NCBI RefSeq assembly: GCF_004664715.2
Contig: NC_051067.1
Coordinates: 66,172,982-66,236,981 of the forward strand
Origin: Peromyscus leucopus
Lineage: Eukaryota > Chordata > Mammalia > Rodentia > Cricetidae
Direction of reading: 5' to 3'
DNA length: 64,000 nt
Numbering within the stretch: position 1 is the stretch's first letter; every line of letters starts with the position of its first letter. The notes under the pieces are model-generated. The model worked only from the letters and a program-made list of their open reading frames with translations. It did not search any database and had not been told where the DNA came from. Both the position numbers and the translations under genes were made by a program. Below, piece by piece: positions 11,132-22,945 of this stretch.

Positions 11132-13425
11132 TATAAAGTCTTTAAAAAAGAGTAAAGTAATATAAAAAGGATAAGCCACATAAGGATGGGAAATACACAG
11201 GGTGTCTAGATCCTGTATGGTGCTTTGTTAACTTTGAATTTTTTAAATGATGATGAATGAACCCCAGCTGTTGAGAACCACAGCTGGATTGTGGAAAAGA
11301 CTGCTGAATGAAACCAGTCTATACACTTTAGGAATGTCTTGGGTTCAGAATGAAAATCAGGCAATGTGTAGCATTGGGGAAGAGGTTGTGCTTTTATTTC
11401 CACAGGAAACAAAAAGCTGTGGATTCCTTCAAAGTTAATAGAAATCAGAATTGACCAGGGGAGACCTCCTGAGGATCTTGGCTACAGGCATGAGGGAGGA
11501 AGACAGGAAAGACTACAGAACAGGTGATGTATATACTGATCCCTTCACACGGGAGCAGCTCTGAGACTGGATAAGACATGATAAATCTTGTTAGCTACAG
11601 CATTCTCATGACTTATTATTACATATCCTTTCATACAGCATGGATAGAGGTTTATATTACAGTGTGTTTATACAGTCCAAATGGACTTATAAAGTTGATA
11701 GATACCTTTTACCTGTTCAAACATAGAACAAAATTAATCTTTAGCTGACTTGTGCACACTGCACATTCCATAATTGTGTTAAGGCAGCTATATATGTTAT
11801 ATTTAAAGGTTTGTATGTTTTCAGAAAAAAGGACTAGATACCAATAAAAATAAGTAACCTAGGCGATCCAGCCTCTTAGAATGCCTCTGTTGAAATTCTA
11901 TGTTCAGAACAATTTCAAAGCTGCTAGCTGAGATAATCCAGCCTCACATTCTACTCCAGCCAGGACTTCAGATAAGCTCTACACTTTCCCATCACACAGA
12001 GACTAAATGAAAAATAATACAGTTATGTCTCCCAGGACTAGACCTTATTTTAATTTTCTCAGGGTCCCCTAAAGATGCCCCTAGACAAAAAGAAGCAGGT
12101 TAAAGAACATGATGCCCACATTCCCAAAAGTTGGGGTGAGTGGTTTTTGGTCATTCAGTGGGTTGTGGATATTTGTCATCATTTAGGGGGGTTGGCTGTA
12201 AATTGTTACTGACAATGGTAAGGGATGAAACTAAGCAAGGAAGGTTGGATTCAAGGATCTCTTTCTGAAAAAGAAAAAAGGGAGATATAAGATTGCTAGG
12301 ATAAAAGGGTAGATTATTGAATCTTCTTTAAACAAAAAAGCAACTATTAATCTCAAATATTTTATATTGTTATTAATTTTTGTATATTGATACAAATTTA
12401 TGGATATATATATATGTTTCTACTCTTCTTTAAGGTATTGTACCTATGCAGCTCATTTAAAAATGTAATGTATAATTAAGAAATACATGTTAGTAGTTAG
12501 TTATCTATAATAATCAAACAAGTAGTCAAGTTATATATGTTTTCAAAGTTAAAAAGAGATGTATTTTAGATAGATGGGTGGTATTCAAACACTTCAGAGA
12601 CCTTCAAAATATGGCATTGAAAATGTTTTAATAGCCTAAGGCTTTTCATGATAGTGAGACACATCTACTCTTGGAAGCACCAATTTACTTCAAAAAAGAT
12701 GATAGGCATCAAAAAACCTCCATATTGAGTTTGCTTTCAATGTGGCAAATACAGCATTTGGACAATAAACTGCCCTTGCCTTGACTGCTGACAGTATGCT
12801 GTTCAAATTGGACAAGTAGAACACAAAAGAAAGCAACTGCTGAACTTTGACAAGACAAGGTATGACATTCCTTCAAAATTTCTGCTTCACAGAAAAGTCT
12901 GTCAGATATTCTAGGCCTTTAGACCAAATATGGATGCTCCAACATTGCAAAGGAACCTTGGGTGACTATTCAGTCAACCAGATGTCTCTGTCTTTTCTAT
13001 AGTTTTGGAACTTGTTTGCTCTGCATTTCCTGTTTACTCAGGTAATATTATATCCTTCCCGGGTCTTTGATGAAGTTGAAGACTAGATAGTTTTAGTTAC
13101 AGTATCCCTTGGTACCAAATTCAGAAATAAAACTTACATAAGAGATGTAATGTTTATAAGGTTGAGAAACATAAAAGCTTAAGTTGTTTATCTAAGATGT
13201 TTTTAGATCTAAAGAGATATTTTTTAGGATGGTAATACAAGTTATGATAGAAAATGGTTTAGGTATAAAAGTTTAGATTCATCAAGACAAAAATAGTAGA
13301 ATATTTCCTCTGAATATGCCAAATACATAGTAACTAAGCATTGTGAATATAATTCCTACTTGATAATTGTTCTTATTATATATAGTTTTACTATGTTAGA
13401 GTTAAAACCTTTCCTTTCTAACTAG

Positions 13426-13439
13426 ACAAAAGGGGAAAA
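13426..13439 (+). promoter_or_regulatory. Provirus polypurine tract
   Basis: 'acaaaaggggaaaa' immediately precedes the TG of the 3' LTR, the position where plus-strand synthesis is primed in retroviruses. A similar 'gaagaaaaggggaag' precedes the LTR in the retrocopy near 42590. Confidence 0.75.
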
Positions 13440-13794
13440 TGTTGTGGGATAGTTGTACACTGTGTGAAGTTGTATTGCTGTGACTGGTGTCATAAAAAGC
13501 GGAATGGCTAATAGCTAGGCAGGAGAGTATTGACAGGACTTTCTGGGCAAAGAGGGAACTCTGGAAAGAAAAAGGCAGAGTCACCAGCCAGACACAGAGG
13601 AAGCAGGATGGGCAATACGGAGATGAGGTAACAAACCATGCGCCAGAATGTAGATTTAAAAAAACATGGGTTAATTTAAGTTATAAGAACTAGTTAAGAA
13701 CAAGCCTAAGCTAAGGCTGAGCATTCATAATTAATAATAAGTCTCCATGTCATTGTTTCTGAGCTGGTGGTCCCAACAAGAAAATACTGCTACA
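13440..13794 (+). repeat. Provirus 3' LTR
   Basis: Begins TGTTGTGGGAT and ends CTGCTACA, followed directly by the cttgag target duplication. Homologous to the 5' LTR over its whole length. Confidence 0.9.
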
Positions 13795-13800
13795 CTTGAG

Positions 13801-14080
13801 GGGTGAATGGATGAAGTGTGTGATACCTTCATATGACAGAACACTTTAAAATTAGGAGAGCCAAGCCACTTATACTCTCATGAACATGAGTGAATGTCAG
13901 AAATCTGAAACAAAAGGATCTAGACAAAAAAGAACATATAACATATTTGTGAAATTCTGCAGCAGCCAAAAGGAACCAGCAGTGAAATGATCCAAAAGGG
14001 CCATCTCCAGCAAGGTAGGGATTAAGTTGGAAGACCCTCAAGGAAGATGGCTTGGGTAATGGAAATAGTGTATATTTTAG
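13801..14080 (+). mobile_element. Ancient L1 (L1M-like), right part
   Basis: 'gggtgaatggatgaagtg', 'catgaacatgagtgaatgtc' and 'agaaatctgaaacaaaagga' continue the ancient L1 ORF2 3' end and 3' UTR interrupted at 10168. Confidence 0.6.
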
Positions 14081-14329
14081 AAGGAGCCAGGCTCACATTC
14101 AAAATTCACTGACTTATATATTTGAGATTTGAACATTTTGCTGATGCATATTTTACTCTTAGTCAGGACTGTAAACAAAAGGCAGAGTAAATGTGCTGTT
14201 CCTATTAAGCTCTTGCAAATAGCTACCTGCAAATTATATTGATTATCTCATTGTCACATTGAGAAATTCTTTAAAATGGTTTGCAATGTTTCAAAGTGAA
14301 AGGATACTTTCATATTTAATAATTGAAAG

Positions 14330-14480
14330 TTTTGAGCATTTACTGTGGACCAGCACTGCAAACAAACTCAGGAAATAAGAATTATTACCCCATTTCACAG
14401 ACAAGTAGATCTTGCAGAAAGAAAGGAGAAAACTAGAATTCCCACTGGCTTCTAATGTCTTTGGAGCCTTTTCCCAACCA
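14330..14480 (-). mobile_element. MIR SINE fragment, antisense
   Basis: 'gagcatttactgtggaccag', then 'ttattaccccatttcacaga', matches the antisense MIR core found across mammals. It is diverged. Confidence 0.65.
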
Positions 14481-14758
14481 GGTGGGGACTGGGGAGAACA
14501 GAAGCCAAGGACAGTAATGAAAGTGAGTTGTGAGTTCAGTTTTAAGTTTTTAGAAACCCAGGGCAGAGGGACGATAAAATGAGATCTATGGCTTCTGTTG
14601 ACAGGTGTAAAGAATTATCAGCTCACTGGGAGAGCCATGTAGTTTTCTGACACAAAATTCTAAGAATATTGAACTTGGCCAGTGAGTCCTGTGTATGAAT
14701 AATCTCACAAATATATCCTGCACAAAATATTAAGTAGATAATCGTTTTAAAGAATATG

Positions 14759-14799
14759 TACATGTGTGTGTGCACATATGTGTGTGTATGTGTGTGTGA

Positions 14800-14848
<49 letters not shown>
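14759..14848. repeat. (TG)n microsatellite, imperfect then pure
   Basis: Imperfect TG/CA-alternating sequence, then pure GT from 14805 to 14848. Threonine/histidine open frames on the minus strand are artefacts. Confidence 0.95.
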
Positions 14849-14852
<4 letters not shown>

Positions 14853-14859
14853 ATGTGTG

Positions 14860-15150
14860 GCACATGGCATGTATGTGGAAACCCGAGGTTGAAGCTGATT
14901 GTCTTTCTCCATTGCTCTCCACCTTTATGCATTGATGTGGAGTCTCTCGAGTGAAGCCACAGCTCTCAGACTAGACTATTCTAGGAAGCCAGTTTGCCCA
15001 GGGGATTTCACCTATCTCCATTTCCAATACACTGACATTATAGGGAAGCTGCCATGTCCATCAGGTGTTTATGTGGGTTTGTACATCCAAACCCGGGTTC
15101 CAGAGATGTGAGGCAATTGATTTATCCACTGGGCCATCTCCTCAGCTCCA
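14860..15150 (-). mobile_element. B4/RSINE-like SINE, antisense
   Basis: A TG repeat is followed by a body that ends 'atttatccactgggccatct' and 'cctcagctcc', the antisense of the tRNA-like head shared by B2/B4-type SINEs. 'gggttccagagatgtgaggc' is the usual neighbouring segment. The subfamily is uncertain. Confidence 0.6.
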
Positions 15151-17975
15151 GACACATTTTATTTATTTGTTGTATCTTACTTCCTCACTCGGATGCTCTC
15201 TAAACTAAGAACTCATGGCAGTGTCTAGCCCATCTCCTGATCTAGCACCACTTCCTAAGAGCTCAGTTCTCTCACACCCTTTTTCATTTCTTGTCACTCA
15301 AACTAATCAGCCTATTAGTAATCATGGTAATTGAACTATTTGTTGTGAGTTCAATCGGATCTGCTATTAATGAAAACAAGCATCTTGGTTTATCCATGGC
15401 ATGTGTTCTCAAGACATGCCTCACTTAGCACCCAGCTGTAGATCTGAGAAAAATTGAGAAGAGAAATTTCCATAGACAAATGTTTTGGCTAACTGTCTCC
15501 TTTGGCATTTCAACTGAAATCTTCTTTTTGAAAAATATAGCTGCCATTTGAACCAAGATTTCTTTAGTTTATTCCACTTCCAATTAGTAGCTCAGCCTCA
15601 TGTTGGCATCTCTGATGTAGCAGCTGTGGTGAAATGATTGGGCCAAATGTTGCATTCCCCATTTACCTCCATGGAAATCTCATTGATATAAACCAGTGCC
15701 AGGGGCTGACCTCAAGAGTATCCACTTTCCTGTTTGTGAATGCCTCAATGGGTCAACAAAGTCAGTTAAAAATATTCTGAAAAGCATAATCTGTTTATTG
15801 CTTAATTGAAGGGTTTCACTTACAAGCAAAAGGGTCATTAAAGACAATCAAACTACTGTAGCTGGAAGGGGAAAGTATTATTCCTCTCTTACAAGTGTTG
15901 GAATGCATGTTTTGTAGCAAACGTGGCCATGTATCAAGAATATTTGAAGATCTCATTCTAGAGCTGTTCTATTAAGTCTATTTAATAAGCACCTTTGAAC
16001 TGGAGGCTCTGTGAGGTGCAGTCCTGCATGCTATGAAAAGAGTAGTTATTATTTTGATTCATATATTAATGACAGAAATATTTGTATTGACTGTAAAAAA
16101 AAGTAATGGAGTAAAGTTATGAATAGCACATGTCATTATTTTAGCCCAAGGACTTGAGACACCATGGTTTCCCTCTCAGATGTCGTTTTCTGCAGCTTGT
16201 AGGTCTGAAGTTCATTGAACAGAGTTGAGTTAGTAAGAAATATGTCTCTCTCTTAGTGTAGGGGGGTCGTAGTTTATCTCTTGGCATATAATATTATATG
16301 ACTAATTATATGATTGCCTACTCTCCCATGCCCTGTCAAATGATAACCATGAGCCAAATGGAACTTAACTAATTAAACTTTAGAATTCTAGTTGCACTAG
16401 CCATCCTTCTGATGCTTTGGTGGCAGAGGACAGAATTTCTCCATCACCATGTAAAATTTTATTGACCTGTCTTGCTCCAGCTAAAGATTCCTAAAGGTAT
16501 GAGGCCAATGTTCCAGTGGTGTTGAATCTATGATGCCCTCGGTATAGAATATATCCCCAGTACTTGATGGAGGTGTCAGGTCTGACCAAATCTCCTGGTG
16601 CTCAGCTGTGAGTCAGGATGGGTTTCTACTTGTCACAGTATCAGTGAGACCATTTGTACCATCCTGTTCAAGACAAGAGCCACACTGAAACCTGAAACTT
16701 GAATAAGAAGCTTGCACTCCAAAGCAACTCTCCCTTCTCACATTCTTTTCCTCTCACTACTACTGTCTCAGCATTTCTCTTTGTCCCCACCCCCCTTTTC
16801 AGCTGCTTCTCTTTTTTTTCTGCTCATTAGTAAAAGCATTCTGTCCTCATTTAAGACCTGTAAGCAAATGACTCAATATGAGAAAACCTGTTGCTAGGAT
16901 CAGAGACAAAAGTTTTGATACTGCAAGCCTGTTCTTTAATAGCTTCTTTAAATATTGTTATAAAAACATTTCTCTTCCCCTCCTGGGAACTAATGGTTTC
17001 CACCAAGGTACAGAGAATTCTTTGCTATGCAGCAATGTCTTGCCAGACTTCAGAGCTGGCTACAGTCCAAGCTTATCAAAATGCTATTGTGATGTCAAGA
17101 CAGCAGCAAGATGTTTCTGGAAAGCCTAATTACAGTGGCTAGGAGATGAGCTTGAAAGGATAAAATGCTGTCCCTAAGTAAGATAAATAATGGAACTTTA
17201 CAAATATATATCCCGTCCTCCTATTCTCCTCTGTTGCCAACAGGCAGCCAAGAAATCAGCAGGGTTCTTTCAAAGGCTGTCTTTCCATTAGGACGGCAAT
17301 AGCATTGGCAACGAAAGGTGATTCAGAAGGGCAGGCAAAATGGAGAGCAAAGCCATCGTGGAACCAAGTTTATTATGCAAAGAACATACTTGTTGCTATG
17401 CTAATGGCACAGGATTATTTTTCTCTATTTAAAATTTTCCAGCACAAATGAGGCAGTGTAGAGGGGCTGTTACATCATGTAGCTTTCTGAAAATGCTGGT
17501 GGCTCCTCTCCATTGACACCTCCTCCTCTTGCACATGGTGACAGGCTGCTTTTGCTTTTTACAAAGTGGTCCCATTTGCTTGGAAAACATCATGGCACTC
17601 AATCAGGATTTATAATAGCCAGACTTCATCAGGACTCAATAAGGATAAAGATGTCTGGGGTGTGTTCCAAATAAATGTGTTCTTTAACTTCTCATCCCTC
17701 CACATGTCATAGCTCCAGAACCACTCTACCAGCACCTGGAGGAGAAAATGGACCATTCAAGTGGAAGGAAGCATCATAATTGAAATATTCTTTTAGGCTA
17801 TTTTCCTCAAGTTGTGTTCCACTGGAGGGGAAAAAAGATAAAGCTTGGGAAATGTATTGTTAGTCAAGGATAAGGTTACATACAAATGGCAGATAGAAGG
17901 AGGTTAGAATGAGTCTAAAACAAAGAATATTCAAGACCAATACATATGTTCTTAAATCCATCTACCTCCTTCTTT
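15151..17975. other. Single-copy sequence
   Basis: I recognise no gene and few repeats over 2.8 kb. A MIR-like scrap near 15980-16050 is too weak to call. Open frames here (61-83 codons) overlap in different frames and show no protein features. 17260-17640 has octamer-like and homeobox-like motifs and could be a conserved regulatory element (see findings). Confidence 0.4.
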
Positions 17976-18115
17976 TTGTTTTCTTTTGATAGTGTCTCAC
18001 TATGTCATTATGTATCCCAAGCTGCTGTGAAACCCAGGTTGGTCTCTAATTCATGACTATTGCCTCTGCCTCCCAAGTGCTAGGATCATAGGCATGTGTC
18101 TCCCAGCCCAGTTTC
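17976..18115 (-). mobile_element. Old B1-like SINE, antisense
   Basis: 'gatagtgtctcactatgtca', 'ggttggtctctaattcatga' and 'ctcccaagtgctaggatcat' follow the antisense B1/proto-B1 order with high divergence. Confidence 0.7.
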
Positions 18116-18242
18116 TTATCACCTTCTCTCATCTCCACTCGAAATAGATGCAGCATCTTCTTGCAACTGGATTCTACAGCCTTTTGCCAAACTGGCCACG
18201 CTGCAGATACTCTTGTTCTGCCTCAGCAGGTCTTTCTACTTG

Positions 18243-18640
18243 TGCTGGCTAGTTTTATGTCAACTTGATACTAGGTAGAGCCATTTTGGAAGAGGGAGCT
18301 TCAGTTGACAGGCCTGTGGACAAGGCTGTTGCTATATTGATTAATGATTGATAAATGATGATGAGACGGACATGCTCAACACAGGCAGTGCCACCCTGGG
18401 CTGGTGGTCCTGAGTGCTATAAGAAAGCAGGCTACATAAACCAGGAGGAACAAGCTAGTAAGTAGCATTCCTCCCTGGCCTCTGCATCAGTTCCTACCTC
18501 CAGGTTCCTGCCCTGCTTGAGTTCCTGCCCTGACTTCCCTCCGTGATGGACTACTAACTGGCAATGTAAGATGAAATAAACCCTTTCCTCTTCAAGTTGA
18601 TCATGCGGTTTTATCATAGCCATAGAAATCCTAACATACC
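18243..18640 (+). mobile_element. Interspersed rodent repeat, family unassigned
   Basis: 'gctggctagttttatgtcaa', 'ctgggctggtggtcctgagt', 'ctataagaaagcaggctaca' and 'aaataaaccctttcctcttc' are landmarks of a high-copy rodent repeat I know by sequence but cannot name reliably. It contains AATAAA. It may be LTR-derived. Confidence 0.65.
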
Positions 18641-19231
18641 TCTACAGAGGGGAATGAATTTCACTTCTGTTTATCATTAACATTAAAAAAATTCCTTTCA
18701 AAAACCCTATGAGCATTGCCCTTTCTGCAATTCCTCAGTTTACCCTTCAGCCTTCTGTAGACCTGACCAGCTGTACAGACCCATCTCCTTCTTGTCTTCC
18801 TTCATTTAACTCAAATTTGGTCCTTAAATCTCAGTCCAATGCATAGTCATCAAAGAGCCTTTCCTAAGTAGACAACCCTCCTATGTGTTCTATTTTCTTC
18901 CCATCTTGACCATAACTTCGGATTATCAAAGTTTCATTTCTCACCTTCATTGTGTAAATATTGTGATTACCCCCAACAGATGTGCACTATCTACAGATGA
19001 GAGGATAGGCTCTCATTGCTTACCATTACCTTCTTGAGGTCTAGGTAACACTTGGTTCCATCTCAAAATTATCTGAGAAAGACAAAGAAGAGAAGAAAGG
19101 AAGAGAGAAAATGAAGTTAGAGAAATAAGGGAGGAAAAGAGGTAGAAAAGCATGATGCTGGAGGAATTTACCAGGACACAATCATTTATCTTCACTGAAG
19201 TCCTAGGGTGCAATATATACTCTGTTTTCAG
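18641..19231. other. Single-copy sequence with purine-rich tract
   Basis: No gene. A purine-rich stretch lies at about 19070-19150. The end of the interval (tatactctgttttcag) looks like a splice acceptor. Confidence 0.35.
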
Positions 19232-20111
19232 GAGCTTCTTGATAAGGAGCTGTTGCTTCATTCACAGATCATGGAAAGGAGACAGTAATAGTTGAGTGAC
19301 AGAGGAGCATGATGAGCATTGCAAGAAAAGGTACATCAGAAAGATAAAGGGGCAGGTGTGTGACACAGCAGTGAATTTCAAAGCTGATAGTGACTTTCTT
19401 TGTTTGGTGGGTTTTTACTGCCATCTACCAAATGCAATGTGTTCTAAGAAACATGGCCAAAGGCCATTGGTCGAGTCTCTCTTTGAGGAAACAGACCTTG
19501 AAACAGACTTTCACCACATATTGAAAACAAAAGAATGAGCTAGTTGGCCTCTTCCAAGCCCTCTGGTCCCCAGTCAATTGTGCAAATACCATCAGTGAGT
19601 TCACTGAAGGACCAGTTGGAACGCATCAAGAAATATATCTTCCGAAATTAGAGAGAATGATGGTAGTTGTTCTGCAGTTTCACCTCTAATGAGTCCATTT
19701 CTGGCTCTCCAAATAAGTGGTATACAAGAACACTAATGCTTCATCTGCTATGTTATTCCATAAAAATGATCCAATCAATGTTCAAGCTACTTCATGTCAG
19801 TTAATGATATTTTGTTTGATATTTGCTGAGCTGAAACACTATCTCCCAGGACATTGATGTACGTCTTGTCTGGCTCTGCATTTAAAGTGATGTTCATTTT
19901 TGTAATGCTTCACCTGTACTGTGGGATTTGTGCTCCTGTTTATAACTTCTTGGCAGTTTTAGTGACACCAGGATCCTAATAAGATGGATGTTAGCTTGCT
20001 GTACCTAAGGACTGTGCTTGGCATTACATTTCTACATTGTCAACTTGTTGTTCCTAAATTGTATGAGCACTGCAAAGATCAATAAAGTTTTAACTCACAG
20101 TATTAAATAAA
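19232..20111 (+). other. Possible terminal exon with 3' UTR, gene unknown
   Basis: A pyrimidine-rich tract ending CAG at 19231 is followed by an 18-codon open stretch (ELLDKELLLHSQIMERRQ, stop at 19286-19288). About 800 bp of repeat-free sequence then runs to AATAAA at 20081-20086 and a second AATAAA at 20106-20111. This would fit the last exon of a plus-strand gene. An 80-codon frame (19296-19538) also lies here, and other short open patches appear further on, so a decayed processed pseudogene is an alternative; an A11 run lies at 20149. I recognise no protein. Confidence 0.25.
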
Positions 20112-20821
20112 TTATTAATCTTCCTTATTGCAGCCCACAGCTAAGACAAAAAAAAAAACTCCAGGAATTTTTGTTTAAAAATTTTTGTCTGAATGTTCCA
20201 CTTGAATGCCTACATTCAAATGAAGCATAAACTTGGATTAAATGAACAACTTTATGAGCAATCTTATCTCAGTTAAGAATTCTAATTTATTATGTTATTA
20301 CATTTTAGTTAGCAATTTTATTTAAAAACATGTTTAAAAAAGAGACATTCTATTTGTTTCCATGAATCTTAAATGGTTAATTATAGTATAAATACTATGT
20401 GATTTTGTATACTAAAATAGAAAAAATCCTTAGAGACAGGTTTAATCATTTGAATCCAGTAGTACAGTGTTTATTCATTCATTTTTAGTCCATTAGAGTG
20501 TAAATTAGATTTGATTTGCTTGCTCTGATTGGCTTAATTGCCCCAGTTACAGCTGAAGTACAAATAAAATTGTAATAAATTGAACAGATGTTTAACCTAC
20601 TCTACCAAGATCTTTAATAGTCAATTCCAATTGCAATTTACATTCAACAATTTAACAAGACCCTTAGGAAACATATTTGATTATTAAAACAAGCTGTTTG
20701 TTTCTGTATATGATGGAAACAAGACCGCTGTGTCACATTCTCTGGCCTTGTTCAGTTTTTTCTTGTGTTTAATTTTGTTTATCTCCTATCAGGACACAAA
20801 ATTATATTCCATAAAAATATT
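20112..20821. other. Single-copy AT-rich sequence
   Basis: No gene. 20440-20720 contains an inverted CCAAT motif and TTAATTG homeobox-like motifs and may be regulatory; this is inference only. Confidence 0.35.
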
Positions 20822-20907
20822 TCACACATGCACATATGTGCACATATGTACACACATATATGTGCATATATATATGTATATATATATATACACACACATA
20901 TATATGA
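20822..20907. repeat. Mixed CA/TA purine-pyrimidine repeat
   Basis: Alternating cacatatgtgcacatatg and tatatatata runs. The stretch is almost purely alternating purine and pyrimidine. Confidence 0.93.
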
Positions 20908-21062
20908 AGGATGATTATAGTAATGAGTTTGGCTCCCTAGAAAGCATCATACCCAGATAGAAGCCAGAAGCAAAATAACAGAATTAGAAAATGTTCTTTC
21001 TAAAGCAACAAATTCTATTACATTTTCCACGAGTATATTCAATATCAGTCATCTTTATTGCT

Positions 21063-21430
21063 GTCTTAGTCAATGTTCTATTTCTGTGAAGAGACACCAT
21101 GACAAAGGAAACTTATAAAAGAAAGCATTTGATTCTTAATGCTTCAAAGGATGAGTCCATGATCATCATGGCAGAAAGCAGAGAAACAAGCAGGCAGACA
21201 TGGCACTGGAGCAGTAGCTGAAAACTTACATTCTAATCCTCAAGTTGGAGGCAGAAAGAAAGTGAGACTAGACCTAGTGTGGGCTTTTTAAACCTCAAAG
21301 ACCACCCCTAGTGACATACCTCCTCCATCAAGGCCATACCTCCTAATCCTTCCTAAACAGTCTGCCAACTGAGAACCAAACATTCAAATATATGAGCCAA
21401 TGGGGGCCATTCTTATTAAAACCATCACAA
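21063..21430 (-). mobile_element. Interspersed rodent repeat, family unassigned
   Basis: 'tctgtgaagagacaccatga', 'atgatcatcatggcagaaag', 'caggcagacatggcactgga' and 'aaggccatacctcctaatcc' match a very common rodent repeat I cannot name with confidence. The orientation is a guess. Confidence 0.6.
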
Positions 21431-21779
21431 TGACCAATGAGAAAACCACCACTAAAGCATCAGTTGGAAAACAACTAGTGCCATCCTTCAGAATTTGTAA
21501 GTGATTCTGTGTCTTGCCTATGTAGAAATATAAGGTATTGCTCTTACAAGAAAACCCCTGTCAGTGATCTAATGTCTCCTACAATCTCTCCACTTTTACT
21601 TAAGCAACTATGAAGATAGTGTGTAACTCTGAGGTACTCCTAATAACACATGGCAGAAACTGGCACACAGTCACTCTTGCATTTCTTCAGTGGAATATAG
21701 GATAGATTGTATGTCTAGATCTATTGCATAAACTTCCAATGATACTCCCAGTCATTCTATACTAGAGTTTGAATTTAGT

Positions 21780-22161
21780 GAATTATAGACAGAGGTTTCT
21801 CTGTCCCACCAATAACTCCCAAATACCTGGCAGCTACTTCCCAAATAGTTGACTTAGAGGCTTAAAATTGTTTATAAATGATTGGCTTTAGCTCAGGCTT
21901 ATTACTAACTAGCTCTTATGTTTAAATTAACCTGTAATTCTTATCTATGTGTAGTCATGTGGCTTGGTACCTTTTCTCAATATGGCATTCTCATCTTGCT
22001 TCCTCTGCATCTGGTTGGTGACTCCTGACTCTGTCCTTCCTCTCCCCAACATTCTTAGTCTGGTTGCCCCACCTACACTTCTTGCCTAGCTAAATCAGTG
22101 TTTTATTAAACCAGTTCAAGTGACAAATCTTTACAGTATATAAGAGCATTATTGCACAGCA
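21780..22161 (-). mobile_element. mys-like LTR, antisense
   Basis: In reverse complement it starts 'tgctgtgcaataatgctc' and contains 'ctaggcaagaagtgtaggtg' and 'taatttaaacataagagct', matching the LTRs at 42590 and 13440 in order. The left edge and target duplication are unresolved. Confidence 0.65.
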
Positions 22162-22724
22162 AAGGAATAGGAAAGTTAATTTAAAAACAAGTTGAGTGTA
22201 TTATGTGTGGATATAGAATCATTGGAATGAAAACCAAATGCTCATTAAAAATTTGCTAATCCTGAAGTCAAAAATCAAATGCACAGGAATCAGATAAACA
22301 GCTTTCCTCAGTGAGACTTCTAGGAAGGAATTATGACGAACTGGGAATATCCCAATGCCTTTAAAGGCACACTTGGCTGCCATCATTTCTCACCATGAGA
22401 GAATGTAGGCATCGAATGACATAGATTCTGAATTTTAAATGAATAGCCAGGAATCCAAAATTTTGTAAAAACTCTTGATTTAAACATTTTGTAGCAACTT
22501 CAAAAAAATGTAATATGTTGCATGTGAAATCACAAAAACAAGAATCTGTGAGTCAAGCATATCCTCAGTCTATGCATTAATCTTTAGTCATCCTCCACCC
22601 ATCCAATCTCATCATTTTACAGTGGATGACAATAAAGGTTAAAATCATGCAAGGGAATGTTACACCCTGGTAAAGCTAGAAACTGGGCCTCTGTTACTAG
22701 ATAGTTAAAACCATCCAATTTTGG
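22162..22724. other. Single-copy sequence
   Basis: Nothing recognised. Confidence 0.4.
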
Positions 22725-22945
22725 TTAAAGACACAGTTCCGACATAGTCATACAACCTTGAGTAAATTACTTAACTCTCTGAGCCTCTGGGTCTCATTCT
22801 GTAAAAACAGATAGTAATCATTCCTTTGTCATGATGGAATGAATAGTGTGGAAGCAGCCAATGTGTAATGAACACTTAGCAGAGAGTCTGGTACCTAGAA
22901 AACATTCAAGGAATGGAAATTATGGTAGTTATCAGTGATCTTTCC
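22725..22945 (+). mobile_element. MIR SINE
   Basis: 'accttgagtaaattacttaa', 'ctctctgagcctctgggtct', 'gtaaaaacagatagtaatca' and 'gtctggtacctagaaaacat' follow the MIR consensus in order. This is an old mammal-wide element. Confidence 0.85.

Larger units (their letters stand above)
10169..13794 (+). mobile_element. Small decayed mys-like ERV2 provirus
   Basis: Two LTRs of about 355 bp bracket 2.9 kb of internal sequence with no gag, pol or env frame, so it is a gutted or non-autonomous provirus. A perfect 6-bp target duplication (cttgag at 10163-10168 and 13795-13800) bounds it. A Lys-tRNA-like primer site follows the 5' LTR and a polypurine tract precedes the 3' LTR. The internal 3' part (12290-13090) is clearly homologous to 41520-42330 of the retrocopy described below. 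A B1 inserted into it later. By eye the two LTRs are roughly four-fifths identical, indicating an old insertion. Confidence 0.88.

Noticed and set aside
14623..14922. Thr/His-repeat frames on the minus strand
   Set aside because: They come from a TG microsatellite; three frames are open together.
15980..16050. MIR or L2 fragment
   Set aside because: The similarity ('aagcacctttgaactggagg') is too short and diverged to support.
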